NCBI RefSeq assembly: GCF_002797495.1 | Contig: NZ_PGEZ01000001.1 | Coordinates: forward strand, 2,666,001-2,730,000 | DNA length: 64,000 nt | Direction: 5' to 3' | Origin: Mumia flava | GTDB lineage: Bacteria; Actinomycetota; Actinomycetes; Propionibacteriales; Nocardioidaceae | In this document: positions 19,558-28,021 of the stretch, in pieces | Layout of the letters: each line of letters begins with the position of its first letter | Position numbering within the stretch: position 1 is the first letter of the stretch | Made by a program: the position numbers and the translations under genes | Notes under the pieces: generated by a model | Told to the model about the DNA's origin: nothing | Database searches by the model: none | The model's input: the letters and a program-made list of their open reading frames with translations, nothing else

Positions 19558-20484
19558 GTGTCTCAGCCCTACGACGAGCTCGACGACGCCGTCCTGCGCG
19601 ACGCCGCCGAGCCCGGCGATCGTGCTCCGCTCGACGACGAGGAGCAGGAGCTCGAGGTCGCCGAGGTCACCGAGGGGCTCGACGCGGCAGCCGATGCCAC
19701 CGAGAGCGACGACCCCGAGCCGCTGACGACGTTCGAGGAGCGCTCGGAGGCCGACGACGAGACGGGCGACGAGTCCGTCGAGGAGCCCGGCGACGCGCTC
19801 GGTGAGGACGTCTCCGAGGCCGACCTCGAGGAGCCGGTCGACGACGAGCCCGAGATCGCCTCCGACCCGCTCGCCGAGTTCCGCGAGCAGCTCGCCACGC
19901 AGTTCGGCGACTGGTACGTCGTCCACACGTACTCCGGCATGGAGAACCGTGTGAAGTCGAATCTCGAGAACCGCATCACCTCCATGCACATGGAGGACTT
20001 CATCTTCGAGGTCGTCGTCCCGACCGAGGAGGTCGCGGAGATCAAGAACGGTCAGCGCAAGCTCGTCAAGCGCACCGTGCTCCCCGGCTACGTCCTCGTC
20101 CGGATGGACCTCACCGACGAGTCCTGGTCGACGGTGCGCAACACGCCGTCGGTCACCGGCTTCGTGGGCAACGCCCACCAGCCCGTGCCGCTGACGCTGT
20201 CCGAGGTCGAGAGCATGCTCGCTCCGGCCGTCGAGGCGCAGGTCGCGGTCGAGCAGCCGGCCGCCGAGGGGGCCGCGTCGCAGGCGCCGGCGAGCGCGCC
20301 GAAGGTCGAGTTCACCGACTTCTCCGTCGGGGACTCGGTCATGGTCGTGGACGGTCCGTTCGCGACCCTGCACGCCACGATCACCGAGATCAACGTCGAC
20401 GCCCAGCGTGTCCGGGCGCTCGTCGAGATCTTCGGACGGGAGACCCCCGTCGAGCTCAGCTTCGCGCAGATCCAGCGCGTCTGA
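19558..20484 (+). CDS. nusG: transcription termination/antitermination protein NusG
   Basis: A 308-residue protein from GTG 19558, preceded by GAAAGGGG. The first ~115 residues are a highly acidic Glu/Asp-rich extension, typical of actinobacterial NusG and probably disordered. The NGN domain begins at [19 protein letters not shown] (~residue 118), followed by [12 protein letters not shown]. The C-terminal KOW domain is [19 protein letters not shown]. NusG binds RNA polymerase at the clamp and links it to Rho or the ribosome. rplK follows 78 nt later. Confidence 0.96.
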   Translation: MSQPYDELDDAVLRDAAEPGDRAPLDDEEQELEVAEVTEGLDAAADATESDDPEPLTTFEERSEADDETGDESVEEPGDALGEDVSEADLEEPVDDEPEIASDPLAEFREQLATQFGDWYVVHTYSGMENRVKSNLENRITSMHMEDFIFEVVVPTEEVAEIKNGQRKLVKRTVLPGYVLVRMDLTDESWSTVRNTPSVTGFVGNAHQPVPLTLSEVESMLAPAVEAQVAVEQPAAEGAASQAPASAPKVEFTDFSVGDSVMVVDGPFATLHATITEINVDAQRVRALVEIFGRETPVELSFAQIQRV

Positions 20485-20510
20485 GCCCCGGCCGGGCGAT
20501 CCAGCAACAC

Positions 20511-20547
20511 CAGTGGGAGGGCCGCGGCAGGCCCACCGTCACCACGA
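20511..20547 (+). promoter_or_regulatory. structured leader motif before rplK
   Basis: CAGTGGGAGGGCC, then ...AGGCCCACC..., ending CCACGA 15 nt before the rplK ATG. GTGGG/CCCAC and GGCC/GGCC can pair. A very similar element precedes rplA. It is a candidate binding site for autoregulation by L1, the known mechanism of the L11 operon in other bacteria; here this is inferred only from position and similarity. Confidence 0.4.
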
Positions 20548-20562
20548 GAAGGAAACAGATTC

Positions 20563-20991
20563 ATGCCTCCGAAGAAGAAGATCGCAGCGCTCGTCAAGGT
20601 GCAGCTGCAGGCGGGCGCCGCGACGCCCGCCCCGCCGGTCGGTACCGCCCTCGGTCCGCACGGCGTCAACATCATGGAGTTCTGCAAGGCGTACAACGCC
20701 GCGACGGAGTCCATGCGCGGCAACATCGTCCCGGTCGAGATCACGATCTACGAGGACCGGTCGTTCACCTTCATCACGAAGACGCCGCCGGCCGCCGAGC
20801 TGATCAAGAAGGCCGCCGGCCTCCAGAAGGGCTCGGCCGTCCCGCACAAGGACAAGGTCGGCTCGCTGACCAAGGACCAGGTCCGCGAGATCGCGCAGAC
20901 CAAGATGCCGGACCTCAACGCGAACGACATCGACGCCGCGATGAAGGTCGTCGAGGGCACTGCCCGCTCCATGGGCATCACCGTCGACTGA
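20563..20991 (+). CDS. rplK: 50S ribosomal protein L11
   Basis: A 142-residue protein, full length. The N-terminal domain has [20 protein letters not shown], the proline-rich site where thiostrepton and factors contact the GTPase centre. The C-terminal rRNA-binding domain has [29 protein letters not shown] lies a few nt before the ATG. It forms the L7/L12 stalk base and is cotranscribed with rplA, 80 nt downstream. Confidence 0.97.
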   Translation: MPPKKKIAALVKVQLQAGAATPAPPVGTALGPHGVNIMEFCKAYNAATESMRGNIVPVEITIYEDRSFTFITKTPPAAELIKKAAGLQKGSAVPHKDKVGSLTKDQVREIAQTKMPDLNANDIDAAMKVVEGTARSMGITVD

Positions 20992-21014
20992 GCACCTGAC
21001 CCCGACCGAACCCT

Positions 21015-21048
21015 CAGTGGCAGGGCCAGCTGGGCCCGAGGACCACGA
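21015..21048 (+). promoter_or_regulatory. structured leader motif before rplA
   Basis: CAGTGGCAGGGCC, then GGGCCCGAGG, ending CCACGA. It shares both ends and the GGCC hairpin with the element before rplK (20511-20547). It lies 23 nt before the rplA ATG. Same inference: a possible L1-responsive site. Confidence 0.4.
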
Positions 21049-21071
21049 CTGGTAGAGAGAGAAGAACCAGC

Positions 21072-21782
21072 ATGACGCACAGCAAGGCCTACTCGGCCGC
21101 ATCGAAGCGAATCGACAAGGATCGCCTCTACAGCCCGTTCGAGGCGATGGACATCGTCAAGGACACCGGCTCCAAGAACTACGACTCGACCGTCGACGTG
21201 TCGATGCGACTCGGGGTCGACCCGCGCAAGGCCGACCAGATGGTCCGCGGCACCGTGAACCTCCCGAACGGCACCGGCAAGACCGCCCGTGTGCTCGTGT
21301 TCGCGACCGGCGACAAGGCCGAGGCCGCGCGTGAGGCCGGCGCCGACTTCGTCGGGTCGGACGACATGGTGGAGAAGGTGACCGAGGGCTGGCTCGACTT
21401 CGACGCCGTCGTCGCGACGCCGGACATGATGGGCAAGGTCGGTCGCCTCGGCCGCGTCCTCGGCCCGCGCAACCTGATGCCGAACCCGAAGACCGGCACG
21501 GTGACGCCCGACGTCGCCAAGGCCGTCTCCGACATCAAGGGCGGCAAGATCGAGTTCCGCATCGACCGGCACTCGAACCTCCACTTCGTGATCGGCAAGG
21601 CGTCGTTCGGTGCGGCCAAGCTCGCCGAGAACTACGCGGCTGCGCTCGAGGAGGTGCTGCGGCTCAAGCCCGCCAGCTCCAAGGGCCGCTACATCAAGAA
21701 GGTGACGGTCTCGACGACGCAGGGCCCCGGTGTCCCGGTCGACCCGAACCGCACCCGCAACGTCGCCTCCGACGAGGACTGA
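21072..21782 (+). CDS. rplA: 50S ribosomal protein L1
   Basis: A 236-residue protein with standard L1 features: [20 protein letters not shown] near residue 45 and the rRNA-binding signature [19 protein letters not shown] at ~130. It forms the mobile L1 stalk that guides the E-site tRNA, and in many bacteria represses its own operon. A purine run (GAGAGAGAAG) precedes the ATG. A strong terminator follows 30 nt after the stop. Confidence 0.97.
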   Translation: MTHSKAYSAASKRIDKDRLYSPFEAMDIVKDTGSKNYDSTVDVSMRLGVDPRKADQMVRGTVNLPNGTGKTARVLVFATGDKAEAAREAGADFVGSDDMVEKVTEGWLDFDAVVATPDMMGKVGRLGRVLGPRNLMPNPKTGTVTPDVAKAVSDIKGGKIEFRIDRHSNLHFVIGKASFGAAKLAENYAAALEEVLRLKPASSKGRYIKKVTVSTTQGPGVPVDPNRTRNVASDED

Positions 21783-21811
21783 CGACTCCGACGGTCACCG
21801 ACCGTCGCCGT

Positions 21812-21851
21812 ACGAGGGCGCTGCTCCCGACCTCGGGAGCGGCGCCCTCGT
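21812..21851 (+). terminator. terminator of secE-nusG-rplKA
   Basis: A 19-bp stem (21812-21830 with 21833-21851, ACGAGGGCGC against GCGCCCTCGT, one G-U pair) with a nominal 2-nt loop that will open to a few more bases. There is no U-tract. Confidence 0.75.
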
Positions 21852-21897
21852 CGTCCCTGCAACTCGGGGTGTATCGCGTGTTGCACCTCGGCCCGGG

Positions 21898-21903
21898 TAC
21901 CGT
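21898..21903 (+). promoter_or_regulatory. -10 hexamer for a leaderless lipoprotein mRNA
   Basis: TACCGT, 6 nt before the ATG at 21910, with no ribosome binding site in between or just upstream. Confidence 0.4.
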
Positions 21904-21909
21904 GAACGC

Positions 21910-22719
21910 ATGCGTATCCGATCCCTGTCCGCCGCGCTGGCGGCGACCGCGCTCGTCCTGACCGCCGGCTGCTCCAACAGCTCCGACGTCGCCGGTGGTG
22001 ACGATCCGGCACCGGCTGCTGCGTCGGCCGACGGGGCGGGATCCGACGGCGACGCGCTGACCCCGGCGAGCTTCGCCTCGACCGTCGCCGCCGCGCAGAG
22101 CGACGCGACCTCGGCGCACGTCGAGATGTCCATGGAGATCGGCGGCCAGTCGATCGAGGGCACCGGCGACGTCGCGATCGCCGAGGACCCGGACGACGTC
22201 GAGATGGCGATGTCGATGGCCGCCGCCGGTCAGGACATCGACCTGATCTTCACCGGCGGGCTCGTCTACCTCCGTCTGCCGGCGATGACGGGGGAGAAGT
22301 GGATCAAGGCCGATCCCGACGACCCGACGGCGCAGCAGCTGACCGGCTCGTTCGGGCAGATGAAGGAGCAGATGGACCCGTCGAAGGGTCTCGAGATGCT
22401 CGAGGGTGCGATCACCGACGTCGAGAACACCGGTGAGACCGAGCAGCTCGACGGCGTGGAGGCGGTGCGCTACGACGTCACCGTCGACACCGCGAAGCTC
22501 GGCGACGGCTCGCTCGGCGCGGGTCTGCCGAAGGAGATCGTGTACTCCTACTGGCTCGGACCGGACGACCTGCCGCGCAAGGTGCTGTTCGAGCTGACCG
22601 GCGCGCAGGCCGAGATGACCTACTCCGACTGGGGCGAGCCGGTCGACGTGGAGGTTCCCGCGAAGAAGGACACGATGAAGCTCGACCAGGTTCCCGGTCT
22701 CGGCGCCCTCGGCGGCTGA
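21910..22719 (+). CDS. LppX/LprG-like lipoprotein
   Basis: A 269-residue lipoprotein: signal [20 protein letters not shown], then Cys21 as the lipid-modified residue, then an Ala/Gly/Asp linker. Residues ~55-250 have the beta-rich pattern of the LppX/LprA/LprG family ([58 protein letters not shown]). In mycobacteria such proteins carry lipids across the periplasm; lipid binding here is inferred. It has its own start signal between the L11 and L10 operons. The later mce operon also deals with lipids, but nothing in the sequence connects the two. Confidence 0.8.
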   Translation: MRIRSLSAALAATALVLTAGCSNSSDVAGGDDPAPAAASADGAGSDGDALTPASFASTVAAAQSDATSAHVEMSMEIGGQSIEGTGDVAIAEDPDDVEMAMSMAAAGQDIDLIFTGGLVYLRLPAMTGEKWIKADPDDPTAQQLTGSFGQMKEQMDPSKGLEMLEGAITDVENTGETEQLDGVEAVRYDVTVDTAKLGDGSLGAGLPKEIVYSYWLGPDDLPRKVLFELTGAQAEMTYSDWGEPVDVEVPAKKDTMKLDQVPGLGALGG

Positions 22720-22734
22720 GTCGCGCTCCACCCA

Positions 22735-22777
22735 GACGACCCGTACGGACCCCGATTTGGGATCCGTACGGGTCGTC
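22735..22777 (+). terminator. terminator of the lipoprotein gene
   Basis: A perfect 15-bp stem (22735-22749 with 22763-22777, arms GACGACCCGTACGGA and its complement) with a 13-nt loop. It isolates the lipoprotein gene from the rplJ leader. Confidence 0.75.
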
Positions 22778-22792
22778 CCGTAATCTGGTCGT

Positions 22793-22925
22793 TGACCGAA
22801 GACCGCCGGTGGTTCGTGGCGCTTGCGCCATGGATCGAAGGTCCCGCAGACGCGGGCGGCCTGCGCAGGTACGTAGCTCACGCACACTCGTGCGTCACGC
22901 CCCGTGCTCTGCGCCGGGGCGTTCG
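22793..22925 (+). ncRNA. L10 leader (autoregulatory mRNA structure upstream of rplJ)
   Basis: The segment has the features of the L10 leader: GACCGAAGACCGCCGGTGG at the start, the CGCTTGCG hairpin, CCCGCAGACGCGGG, and GCCTGCGCAGGT forming short stems. A CACGCACACTCGTGCGT hairpin follows, then an 8-bp GC stem (22897-22904 with 22915-22922) that could act as an attenuator. In known cases L10-(L12)4 binds this structure and represses rplJL. The rplJ ATG lies ~85 nt further on. Confidence 0.7.
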
Positions 22926-23009
22926 TCATCTCCGGAGTCCTCGTGCGCCGGTGGCCTTCGTACGGATCGGGTGCCCGCCGTCCTGGCGGGTACGACACGA
23001 AGGAGAACC

Positions 23010-23594
23010 ATGGCGCGACCGGACAAGGCCGCGGCGGTTGCCGAGCTGGCGGAGGAGTTCCGCAGCTCGAACGGCGCCGTGCTGACCGAGTACCGCGGTC
23101 TCACCGTGAAGCAGCTGCAGGACCTGCGCCGCTCGCTCGGTGAGAACGTCAACTACGCCGTGGCCAAGAACACGCTGACCAAGATCGCGGCTCGCGACGC
23201 GGGTGTCGACGGTGTCGACGACCTGCTGAACGGCCCGACGGCCATCGCCTTCATCAAGGGTGACCCGGTCGAGGTCGCGAAGAGTCTGCGTGACTTCGCC
23301 AAGGCGAACGACAAGCTCGTCATCAAGGGCGGCTTCCTCGACGGGAGCGCGCTCGATGCGGACGAGATCAAGAAGCTGGCCGACCTCGAGTCGCGCGAGG
23401 TCCTCCTCGCCAAGCTCGCGGGCGGCATGAAGGCGAACCTCTCGAAGGCCGCCTCGCTGTTCCAGGCACCGCTCGCTCAGGCGGCGCGTGCCGTGGGCGC
23501 CCTGCAGACCAAGGTCGAGCAGGACCCGTCCAGCGCCTCGGCTCCGGCCGAGGCCGACTCTGCCCCGGCCGACGCCGAGGGCTCCGAGGGCTAG
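23010..23594 (+). CDS. rplJ: 50S ribosomal protein L10
   Basis: A 194-residue protein from ATG 23010, with AAGGAG 5 nt upstream. The rRNA-binding N-terminal domain is clear ([20 protein letters not shown], then [13 protein letters not shown]). The C-terminal helix that carries L12 dimers ends in an Ala/Glu/Ser-rich tail. It anchors L7/L12 to the ribosome and represses its own operon through the leader. Confidence 0.97.
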   Translation: MARPDKAAAVAELAEEFRSSNGAVLTEYRGLTVKQLQDLRRSLGENVNYAVAKNTLTKIAARDAGVDGVDDLLNGPTAIAFIKGDPVEVAKSLRDFAKANDKLVIKGGFLDGSALDADEIKKLADLESREVLLAKLAGGMKANLSKAASLFQAPLAQAARAVGALQTKVEQDPSSASAPAEADSAPADAEGSEG

Positions 23595-23651
23595 GGCCCG
23601 ACACACACGATCGACCCCCCTCGGGGTCCCCGACCAGAAAGGACGCCAACC

Positions 23652-24047
23652 ATGGCGAAGCTCAGCACCGAGGACCTGCTGGACGCCTTCAAGGAGATGA
23701 CCCTCCTGGAGCTCAGCGAGTTCGTGAAGCAGTTCGAGGACACCTTCGACGTCACCGCCGCGGCTCCGGTCGCGGCCGTCGCCGCGGCCCCGGCCGCCGG
23801 TGGCGCCGACGCCGGCGCCGCTGCTGCCGAGGAGAAGGACGAGTTCGACGTCGTCCTCGAGTCGGCCGGCGACAAGAAGATCCAGGTCATCAAGGAGGTG
23901 CGTGGCCTCACGAGCCTCGGCCTCAAGGAGGCCAAGGATCTCGTCGAGGGCGCGCCGAAGCCGATCCTCGAGGGCGTCAACAAGGAGACCGCGGACAAGG
24001 CGAAGGAGGCCCTCGAGGCCGCCGGCGCCAGCGTCACCCTGAAGTGA
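23652..24047 (+). CDS. rplL: 50S ribosomal protein L7/L12
   Basis: A 131-residue protein. The N-terminal dimerisation helix ([20 protein letters not shown]) is followed by an Ala/Gly hinge (~residues 36-57) and the factor-binding C-terminal domain ([35 protein letters not shown]). AGAAAGGA precedes the ATG. In most bacteria rpoB comes next; here a terminator and the surface-protein/mce block intervene. Confidence 0.97.
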   Translation: MAKLSTEDLLDAFKEMTLLELSEFVKQFEDTFDVTAAAPVAAVAAAPAAGGADAGAAAAEEKDEFDVVLESAGDKKIQVIKEVRGLTSLGLKEAKDLVEGAPKPILEGVNKETADKAKEALEAAGASVTLK

Positions 24048-24073
24048 CCGCGCGGCTCTGAGGAGCCATCTGC

Positions 24074-24111
24074 ACGACGGGCGTCCACCCTGCGGGGTGG
24101 GCGCCCGTCGT
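24074..24111 (+). terminator. terminator of rplJL
   Basis: A 17-bp stem with one G-U pair (24074-24090 with 24095-24111; GACGGGCG against CGCCCGTC) and loop TGCG. It ends the L10-L12 transcript, so rpoBC needs its own promoter. Confidence 0.75.
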
Positions 24112-24192
24112 CGTGTCCGTGGAGGCCGGCGGTGCCCCGACGGCCTCGATCCCGACCCTCGGCGGCTGCTCCGTGTTGCCAACTCGTGACCT

Positions 24193-24234
24193 GAATCCCG
24201 TGGGATTCGGTTGTGAGATGTCGCACAGTAGATT
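24193..24234 (+). promoter_or_regulatory. candidate promoter with overlapping palindrome
   Basis: A perfect 16-nt palindrome with 7-nt arms, GAATCCCGTGGGATTC (24193-24208), overlaps a -35-like TTCGGT (24206-24211). TAGATT follows at 24229-24234 (spacer 17). The surrounding DNA is unusually AT-rich. The palindrome is well placed to be an operator for the surface-protein gene and perhaps the mce operon. Confidence 0.4.
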
Positions 24235-24341
24235 GTGGGTTGTGCCACAGTGAAACTTCCGGTTACAGTCCACCTTGTTACTCGGGGGTAGCCGTGTGGT
24301 GAACCCGCGACGTCCATGGGTTCGCTTGGGAGGGAGAACCG

Positions 24342-25370
24342 ATGAGCCTCAGCGCTCACATCCGACGAGGCCTCGGCCTCACCGCCGCCGCGGGCCTGGC
24401 TGTCGCCGGCCTGCAGGTCTCGGTCGCCGCGCCGGCCAGTGCAGCCGCTGCATCGATCAACCAGGTTTCGTACACCTGCACGGCCGAGCACTTCGCCGTC
24501 GACGCCGCGATGGGTGGTCCTCGCGAGTTCCTGGTGAATGCGCGGACGACCCTTCCCGACACCGTCGCGAGCGGAGACACGATTCCGCAGACCCGGGCAG
24601 AGCTCGACCTCGTGATGCCTGCACCGCTGGTAGACCGTGTCCGAGACGACATGGAGGTCGACCGGGTGGCAGGCACCGCATCGTCCACGGTGTTCATCCA
24701 GGGCGTGGCAGTCGGCGGCGAGGTGGTCGGTGAGCTGCAGCCCCAGGTCGTCGGCCTCGAGTCCGACTGGACGACCCTCCCGAACAGTGGGTCCCACACG
24801 ATCCCGGCTGCCGGCACCGTCGAAGCCATCACGGTTCCCGACCTTCCGGACGGCAACGGTCTGATCTATGTCCAGATGCCCAAGAGGTTCGTCCTCGACG
24901 CACTCCTGGACCCGCCGGTCCTCGGTACGGTCGGTACACCGAGTGTGCCCGCGGTCCTGAACTGTGTCCGCAACTCCGACGAGCCGGCGGACCGCATCAT
25001 CGGCACGATCGCCGTCGGCGAAGGATGCACTCAGATCGAGTGCCCGCTTGGCGAGGAGCCGGATGACGGTGGCAACGGCGGAAACGGCGGCGGTGGCGAC
25101 AACGGTGGCAACGGCGGCGGTGGCTCGGACGAGGAGCCACCCTACGACCCGTACAACCCCGAGGACCCGAACAACCCCGAGGGCGCCGACTACAGCAACG
25201 ACGGTGACGGCGGCTCGGGCGGTGACAGCTCGGACGTGGCCTCGTACACGACGACCGCGCTGCCGGCGACCGGCTCACCGCTCGGACTCGGCCTGATCGC
25301 CGTGCTCGCTGCGGCCGTCGTGGGCCGGGTCGCGCTCGGGATCCGCAACCGGCGGCGATCGAAGGCCTGA
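24342..25370 (+). CDS. LPATG cell-wall-anchored surface protein
   Basis: A 342-residue protein with a signal peptide (cut near APASA, residue 34), a globular region (~38-210) with a conserved Cys pattern, a Gly/Asn low-complexity stretch, and a C-terminal sorting signal: LPATG at 307-311, hydrophobic helix, then RNRRRSKA. The globular region resembles the uncharacterised actinobacterial domain I recall as DUF6801 (VSYTCTAEHF, then repeated beta-strands), not verified. GGAGGGAGAA precedes the ATG. It would be attached to peptidoglycan by a sortase; a sortase gene lies beyond the mce operon at 36327-37043. Confidence 0.8.
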   Translation: MSLSAHIRRGLGLTAAAGLAVAGLQVSVAAPASAAAASINQVSYTCTAEHFAVDAAMGGPREFLVNARTTLPDTVASGDTIPQTRAELDLVMPAPLVDRVRDDMEVDRVAGTASSTVFIQGVAVGGEVVGELQPQVVGLESDWTTLPNSGSHTIPAAGTVEAITVPDLPDGNGLIYVQMPKRFVLDALLDPPVLGTVGTPSVPAVLNCVRNSDEPADRIIGTIAVGEGCTQIECPLGEEPDDGGNGGNGGGGDNGGNGGGGSDEEPPYDPYNPEDPNNPEGADYSNDGDGGSGGDSSDVASYTTTALPATGSPLGLGLIAVLAAAVVGRVALGIRNRRRSKA

Positions 25371-25386
25371 GCAGGTTCATCCTGGT

Positions 25387-25414
25387 GGGTCCCCGGGAGA
25401 CATCCCGGGGACCC
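25387..25414 (+). terminator. perfect 12-bp hairpin before the mce operon
   Basis: The arms 25387-25398 and 25403-25414 (GGGTCCCCGGGA and its complement) pair perfectly around loop GACA. Only 26 nt, including the ribosome binding site, separate it from mceG. There is no room for a separate promoter after it, so it may act as a partial terminator or attenuator between the surface protein and the mce genes. Confidence 0.55.
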
Positions 25415-25440
25415 TGTCCCCCCGAAGGAGAAAACGGCTC

Positions 25441-26415
25441 ATGGGAACCGAGGTTCGTGTCGAGGGCCTGACGAAGGCGTTCGGCAAGCAGATGATCTGG
25501 CGTGATGTCAGTCTGACGCTCCCGGCCGGCGAGATCAGCGTGATGCTGGGCCCGTCGGGCACGGGCAAGTCCGTCTTCCTGAAGACGATCATCGGCCTGA
25601 TCAAGCCCGACGAGGGGCACGTGTTCATCGAGGGCACCGACATCGCCACCTGCAGCGAGCGGGAGCTGTACGACGTGCGCAAGCTGTTCGGTGTGCTGTT
25701 CCAGGACGGCGCGATGTTCGGCTCGATGACGCTGTACGACAACGTCGCGTTCCCGCTGCGCGAGCACACGCGCAAGAACGAGACCGAGATCCGCGAGATC
25801 GTCATGGAGAAGATGGAGATGGTCGGCCTCGCCGGCGCGGAGACCAAGCTCCCTGGCGAGATCTCGGGCGGGATGCGCAAACGAGCAGGGCTGGCTCGCG
25901 CCCTCGTCCTCGAGCCCGAGATCCTGCTGATCGACGAGCCGGACTCCGGTCTGGACCCGGTCCGGACGGCCTACATCAACCAGCTCTTCATCGACCTGAA
26001 CGCCCAGATCGAGGCGACGTTCCTGATCGTCACGCACGACATCAACACCGCCCGGACGGTCCCGGACAACATCGGGCTGCTCTACCACCGTCACCTGGCG
26101 ATGTTCGGGCCGCGCGAGATGCTGCTGTCGAGCTCGGAGCCGGTCGTCAGCCAGTTCCTGAACGCCCAGCGCCAGGGTCCGATCGGGATGAGCGAGGAGA
26201 AGGACGAGGACGAGCTCGCCGGCGAGTCGCAGTACGCGATGCCGGCCCTTCCCCCGATCCCGCTCCAGCTCGCTCCCTCGAGCGGACTGCTCCGTCGCAC
26301 CCAGTCCCCGCCGGGGGAGTGGTGCCGCCGCAACGGCGTCACGCCGCCGCCGGGCTCGTTCGCCTCGGAGTCGGCCGCGGCCGGGCTGGCCGTCGGGGCC
26401 GGCGGTGCTGCGTGA
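25441..26415 (+). CDS. mceG: Mce transporter ATPase (MceG/Mkl-like)
   Basis: A 324-residue ABC ATPase. Walker A GPSGTGKS (37-44), Q-loop FQDGAMFG, signature SGGMRKR (142-148), Walker B ILLIDEP (161-167) and H-loop His199 are all present. The atypical signature and the long Pro-rich C-terminal extension (~245-324) are features of MceG-type ATPases. It powers lipid uptake through the YrbE permeases. In mycobacteria the equivalent mkl gene is unlinked from the mce operons; here it heads the operon. GAAGGAG lies before the ATG. Confidence 0.92.
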   Translation: MGTEVRVEGLTKAFGKQMIWRDVSLTLPAGEISVMLGPSGTGKSVFLKTIIGLIKPDEGHVFIEGTDIATCSERELYDVRKLFGVLFQDGAMFGSMTLYDNVAFPLREHTRKNETEIREIVMEKMEMVGLAGAETKLPGEISGGMRKRAGLARALVLEPEILLIDEPDSGLDPVRTAYINQLFIDLNAQIEATFLIVTHDINTARTVPDNIGLLYHRHLAMFGPREMLLSSSEPVVSQFLNAQRQGPIGMSEEKDEDELAGESQYAMPALPPIPLQLAPSSGLLRRTQSPPGEWCRRNGVTPPPGSFASESAAAGLAVGAGGAA

Positions 26416-27191
26416 GCGCCGCCGCCGTCATCACCCGCCCGATCGGCACGGCCGGCAAGCTCTTCGCCTTCGGCGCGGATGCCGTGCTGGCGATGTTCCG
26501 TCGCCCGTTCCAATTTCGCGAGATGATCCAGCAGGCGTGGTTCATCGCCTCGGTGACGATCATCCCGACCGCGCTGGTAGCGATCCCGTTCGGCGCCGTG
26601 ATCGCGCTCCAGGCGGGCAGTCTGATCCAGCAGTTCGGCGCCCAGTCCTTCACCGGGTCGGCTGCTGTGCTCGCGGTGCTTCGCGAGGCCGGTCCGATCG
26701 CCACCGCGCTGCTCGTGGCCGGGGCCGGCGGCTCGGCGATCGCGGCCGACCTGGGTGCCCGCAAGATCCGTGAAGAGCTCGACGCGATGATGGTGCTCGG
26801 CATCGACCCGATCCAGCGCCTCGTCGTGCCGCGGATCATCGCCTGCATGCTGGTCGCGGTCTTCCTCAACGGCATGGTGAGCGTCGTCGGCGTGCTCGGC
26901 GGCTACTACTTCAACGTGGTCCTCCAAGGCGGTACGCCCGGTGCGTACCTCGCGTCGTTCACCGCGCTCGCCCAGGTGCCCGACCTCTGGCAGGGGATGG
27001 CGAAGGCGCTCGTGTTCGGGTTCATCGCCGCGATCGTGGCCGCCTACAAGGGCATGCACGCGGACGGTGGGCCCCAGGGCGTCGGTCAGGCAGTGATGGA
27101 GTCGGTCGTCATCACGTTCCTCCTGCTCTTCCTCGCGAACTTCGTGATGAGCGCGCTGTACTTCCAGCTCGTCCCGCAGAAGGCCTTCTAG
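26412..27191 (+). CDS. yrbEA: Mce permease YrbEA
   Basis: A 259-residue MlaE/YrbE-family membrane protein starting at GTG 26412 (GTGA overlap with mceG). Conserved blocks: LREAGPIATALLVAGAGGSA, then IREELDAMMVLGIDPIQRLV, the cytoplasmic coupling helix with the EExDA motif. It has about five membrane helices. It forms the transmembrane channel with YrbEB and docks MceG. yrbEB follows after 2 nt. Confidence 0.94.
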   Translation: MSAAAVITRPIGTAGKLFAFGADAVLAMFRRPFQFREMIQQAWFIASVTIIPTALVAIPFGAVIALQAGSLIQQFGAQSFTGSAAVLAVLREAGPIATALLVAGAGGSAIAADLGARKIREELDAMMVLGIDPIQRLVVPRIIACMLVAVFLNGMVSVVGVLGGYYFNVVLQGGTPGAYLASFTALAQVPDLWQGMAKALVFGFIAAIVAAYKGMHADGGPQGVGQAVMESVVITFLLLFLANFVMSALYFQLVPQKAF

Positions 27192-27193
27192 CG

Positions 27194-28021
27194 ATGTCCG
27201 ACCTGCGCAGCGCCGCTCGGCGACCCCTGACCGGCCTCGATCTCCTCGGGCGCCAGCTCGCGTTCTACCTGCGCGTCCTCGCCTGGGTGCCGCGGACGCT
27301 CATCCACTATCCGAAGGAGATTCTCCGGCTGCTGTCGGAGGTCACGTTCGGCCGCGGCGCTCTCGCGGTCATCGGAGGCACGATCGGCGTCATCACGGCC
27401 ATGGCCTTCTTCACCGGTACCGAGGTCGGCCTGCAGGGCTACACCGCGCTCGACCAGCTCGGCACCGGCGCCTTCTCGGGCTTCTTCTCGGCGTACTTCA
27501 ACACCCGCGAGATCGCGCCCCTGGTCGCCGGGATCGCGCTCGCCGCGACCGTCGGCTGCGGCTTCACCGCGCAGCTCGGCGCGATGCGGATCAGCGAGGA
27601 GGTCGACGCGCTCGAGGTGATGGCGATCCCGTCGCTCCCGTACCTCGTGACGACCCGGGTGATCGCCGGGATGCTCGCGATCATCCCGCTGTACCTCGTC
27701 GGGCTCTACGCCTCGTACGCCGCGACCCGCTTCACCGTCACGGCGGTGTACGGGCAGAGCGAGGGCACGTACGACCACTACTTCCACCAGTTCCTCCCGC
27801 CCGAGGACGTCCTCTGGTCCTTGGTGAAGGTGATCGTGTTCGCGATCGTCGTGATCCTCGTGCACTGCTACTACGGCTACTTCGCGTCCGGCGGCCCGGT
27901 CGGCGTCGGTGTGGCGGTCGGCCGTGCGGTCCGGACCTCGATCGTCCTGATCAACGTGGTCGACCTGATGATGTCGATGGCGATCTGGGGCACGACGACG
28001 ACGGTGAGGCTGGCCGGCTGA
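27194..28021 (+). CDS. yrbEB: Mce permease YrbEB
   Basis: A 275-residue partner permease from ATG 27194. It has the same fold and coupling motif (MRISEEVDALEVMAIPSLPYLV) and the upstream TREIAPLVAGIALAATVGCGF. The last base of its stop is the first base of the mceA start. It pairs with YrbEA to make the heterodimeric permease of the Mce complex. Confidence 0.94.
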   Translation: MSDLRSAARRPLTGLDLLGRQLAFYLRVLAWVPRTLIHYPKEILRLLSEVTFGRGALAVIGGTIGVITAMAFFTGTEVGLQGYTALDQLGTGAFSGFFSAYFNTREIAPLVAGIALAATVGCGFTAQLGAMRISEEVDALEVMAIPSLPYLVTTRVIAGMLAIIPLYLVGLYASYAATRFTVTAVYGQSEGTYDHYFHQFLPPEDVLWSLVKVIVFAIVVILVHCYYGYFASGGPVGVGVAVGRAVRTSIVLINVVDLMMSMAIWGTTTTVRLAG

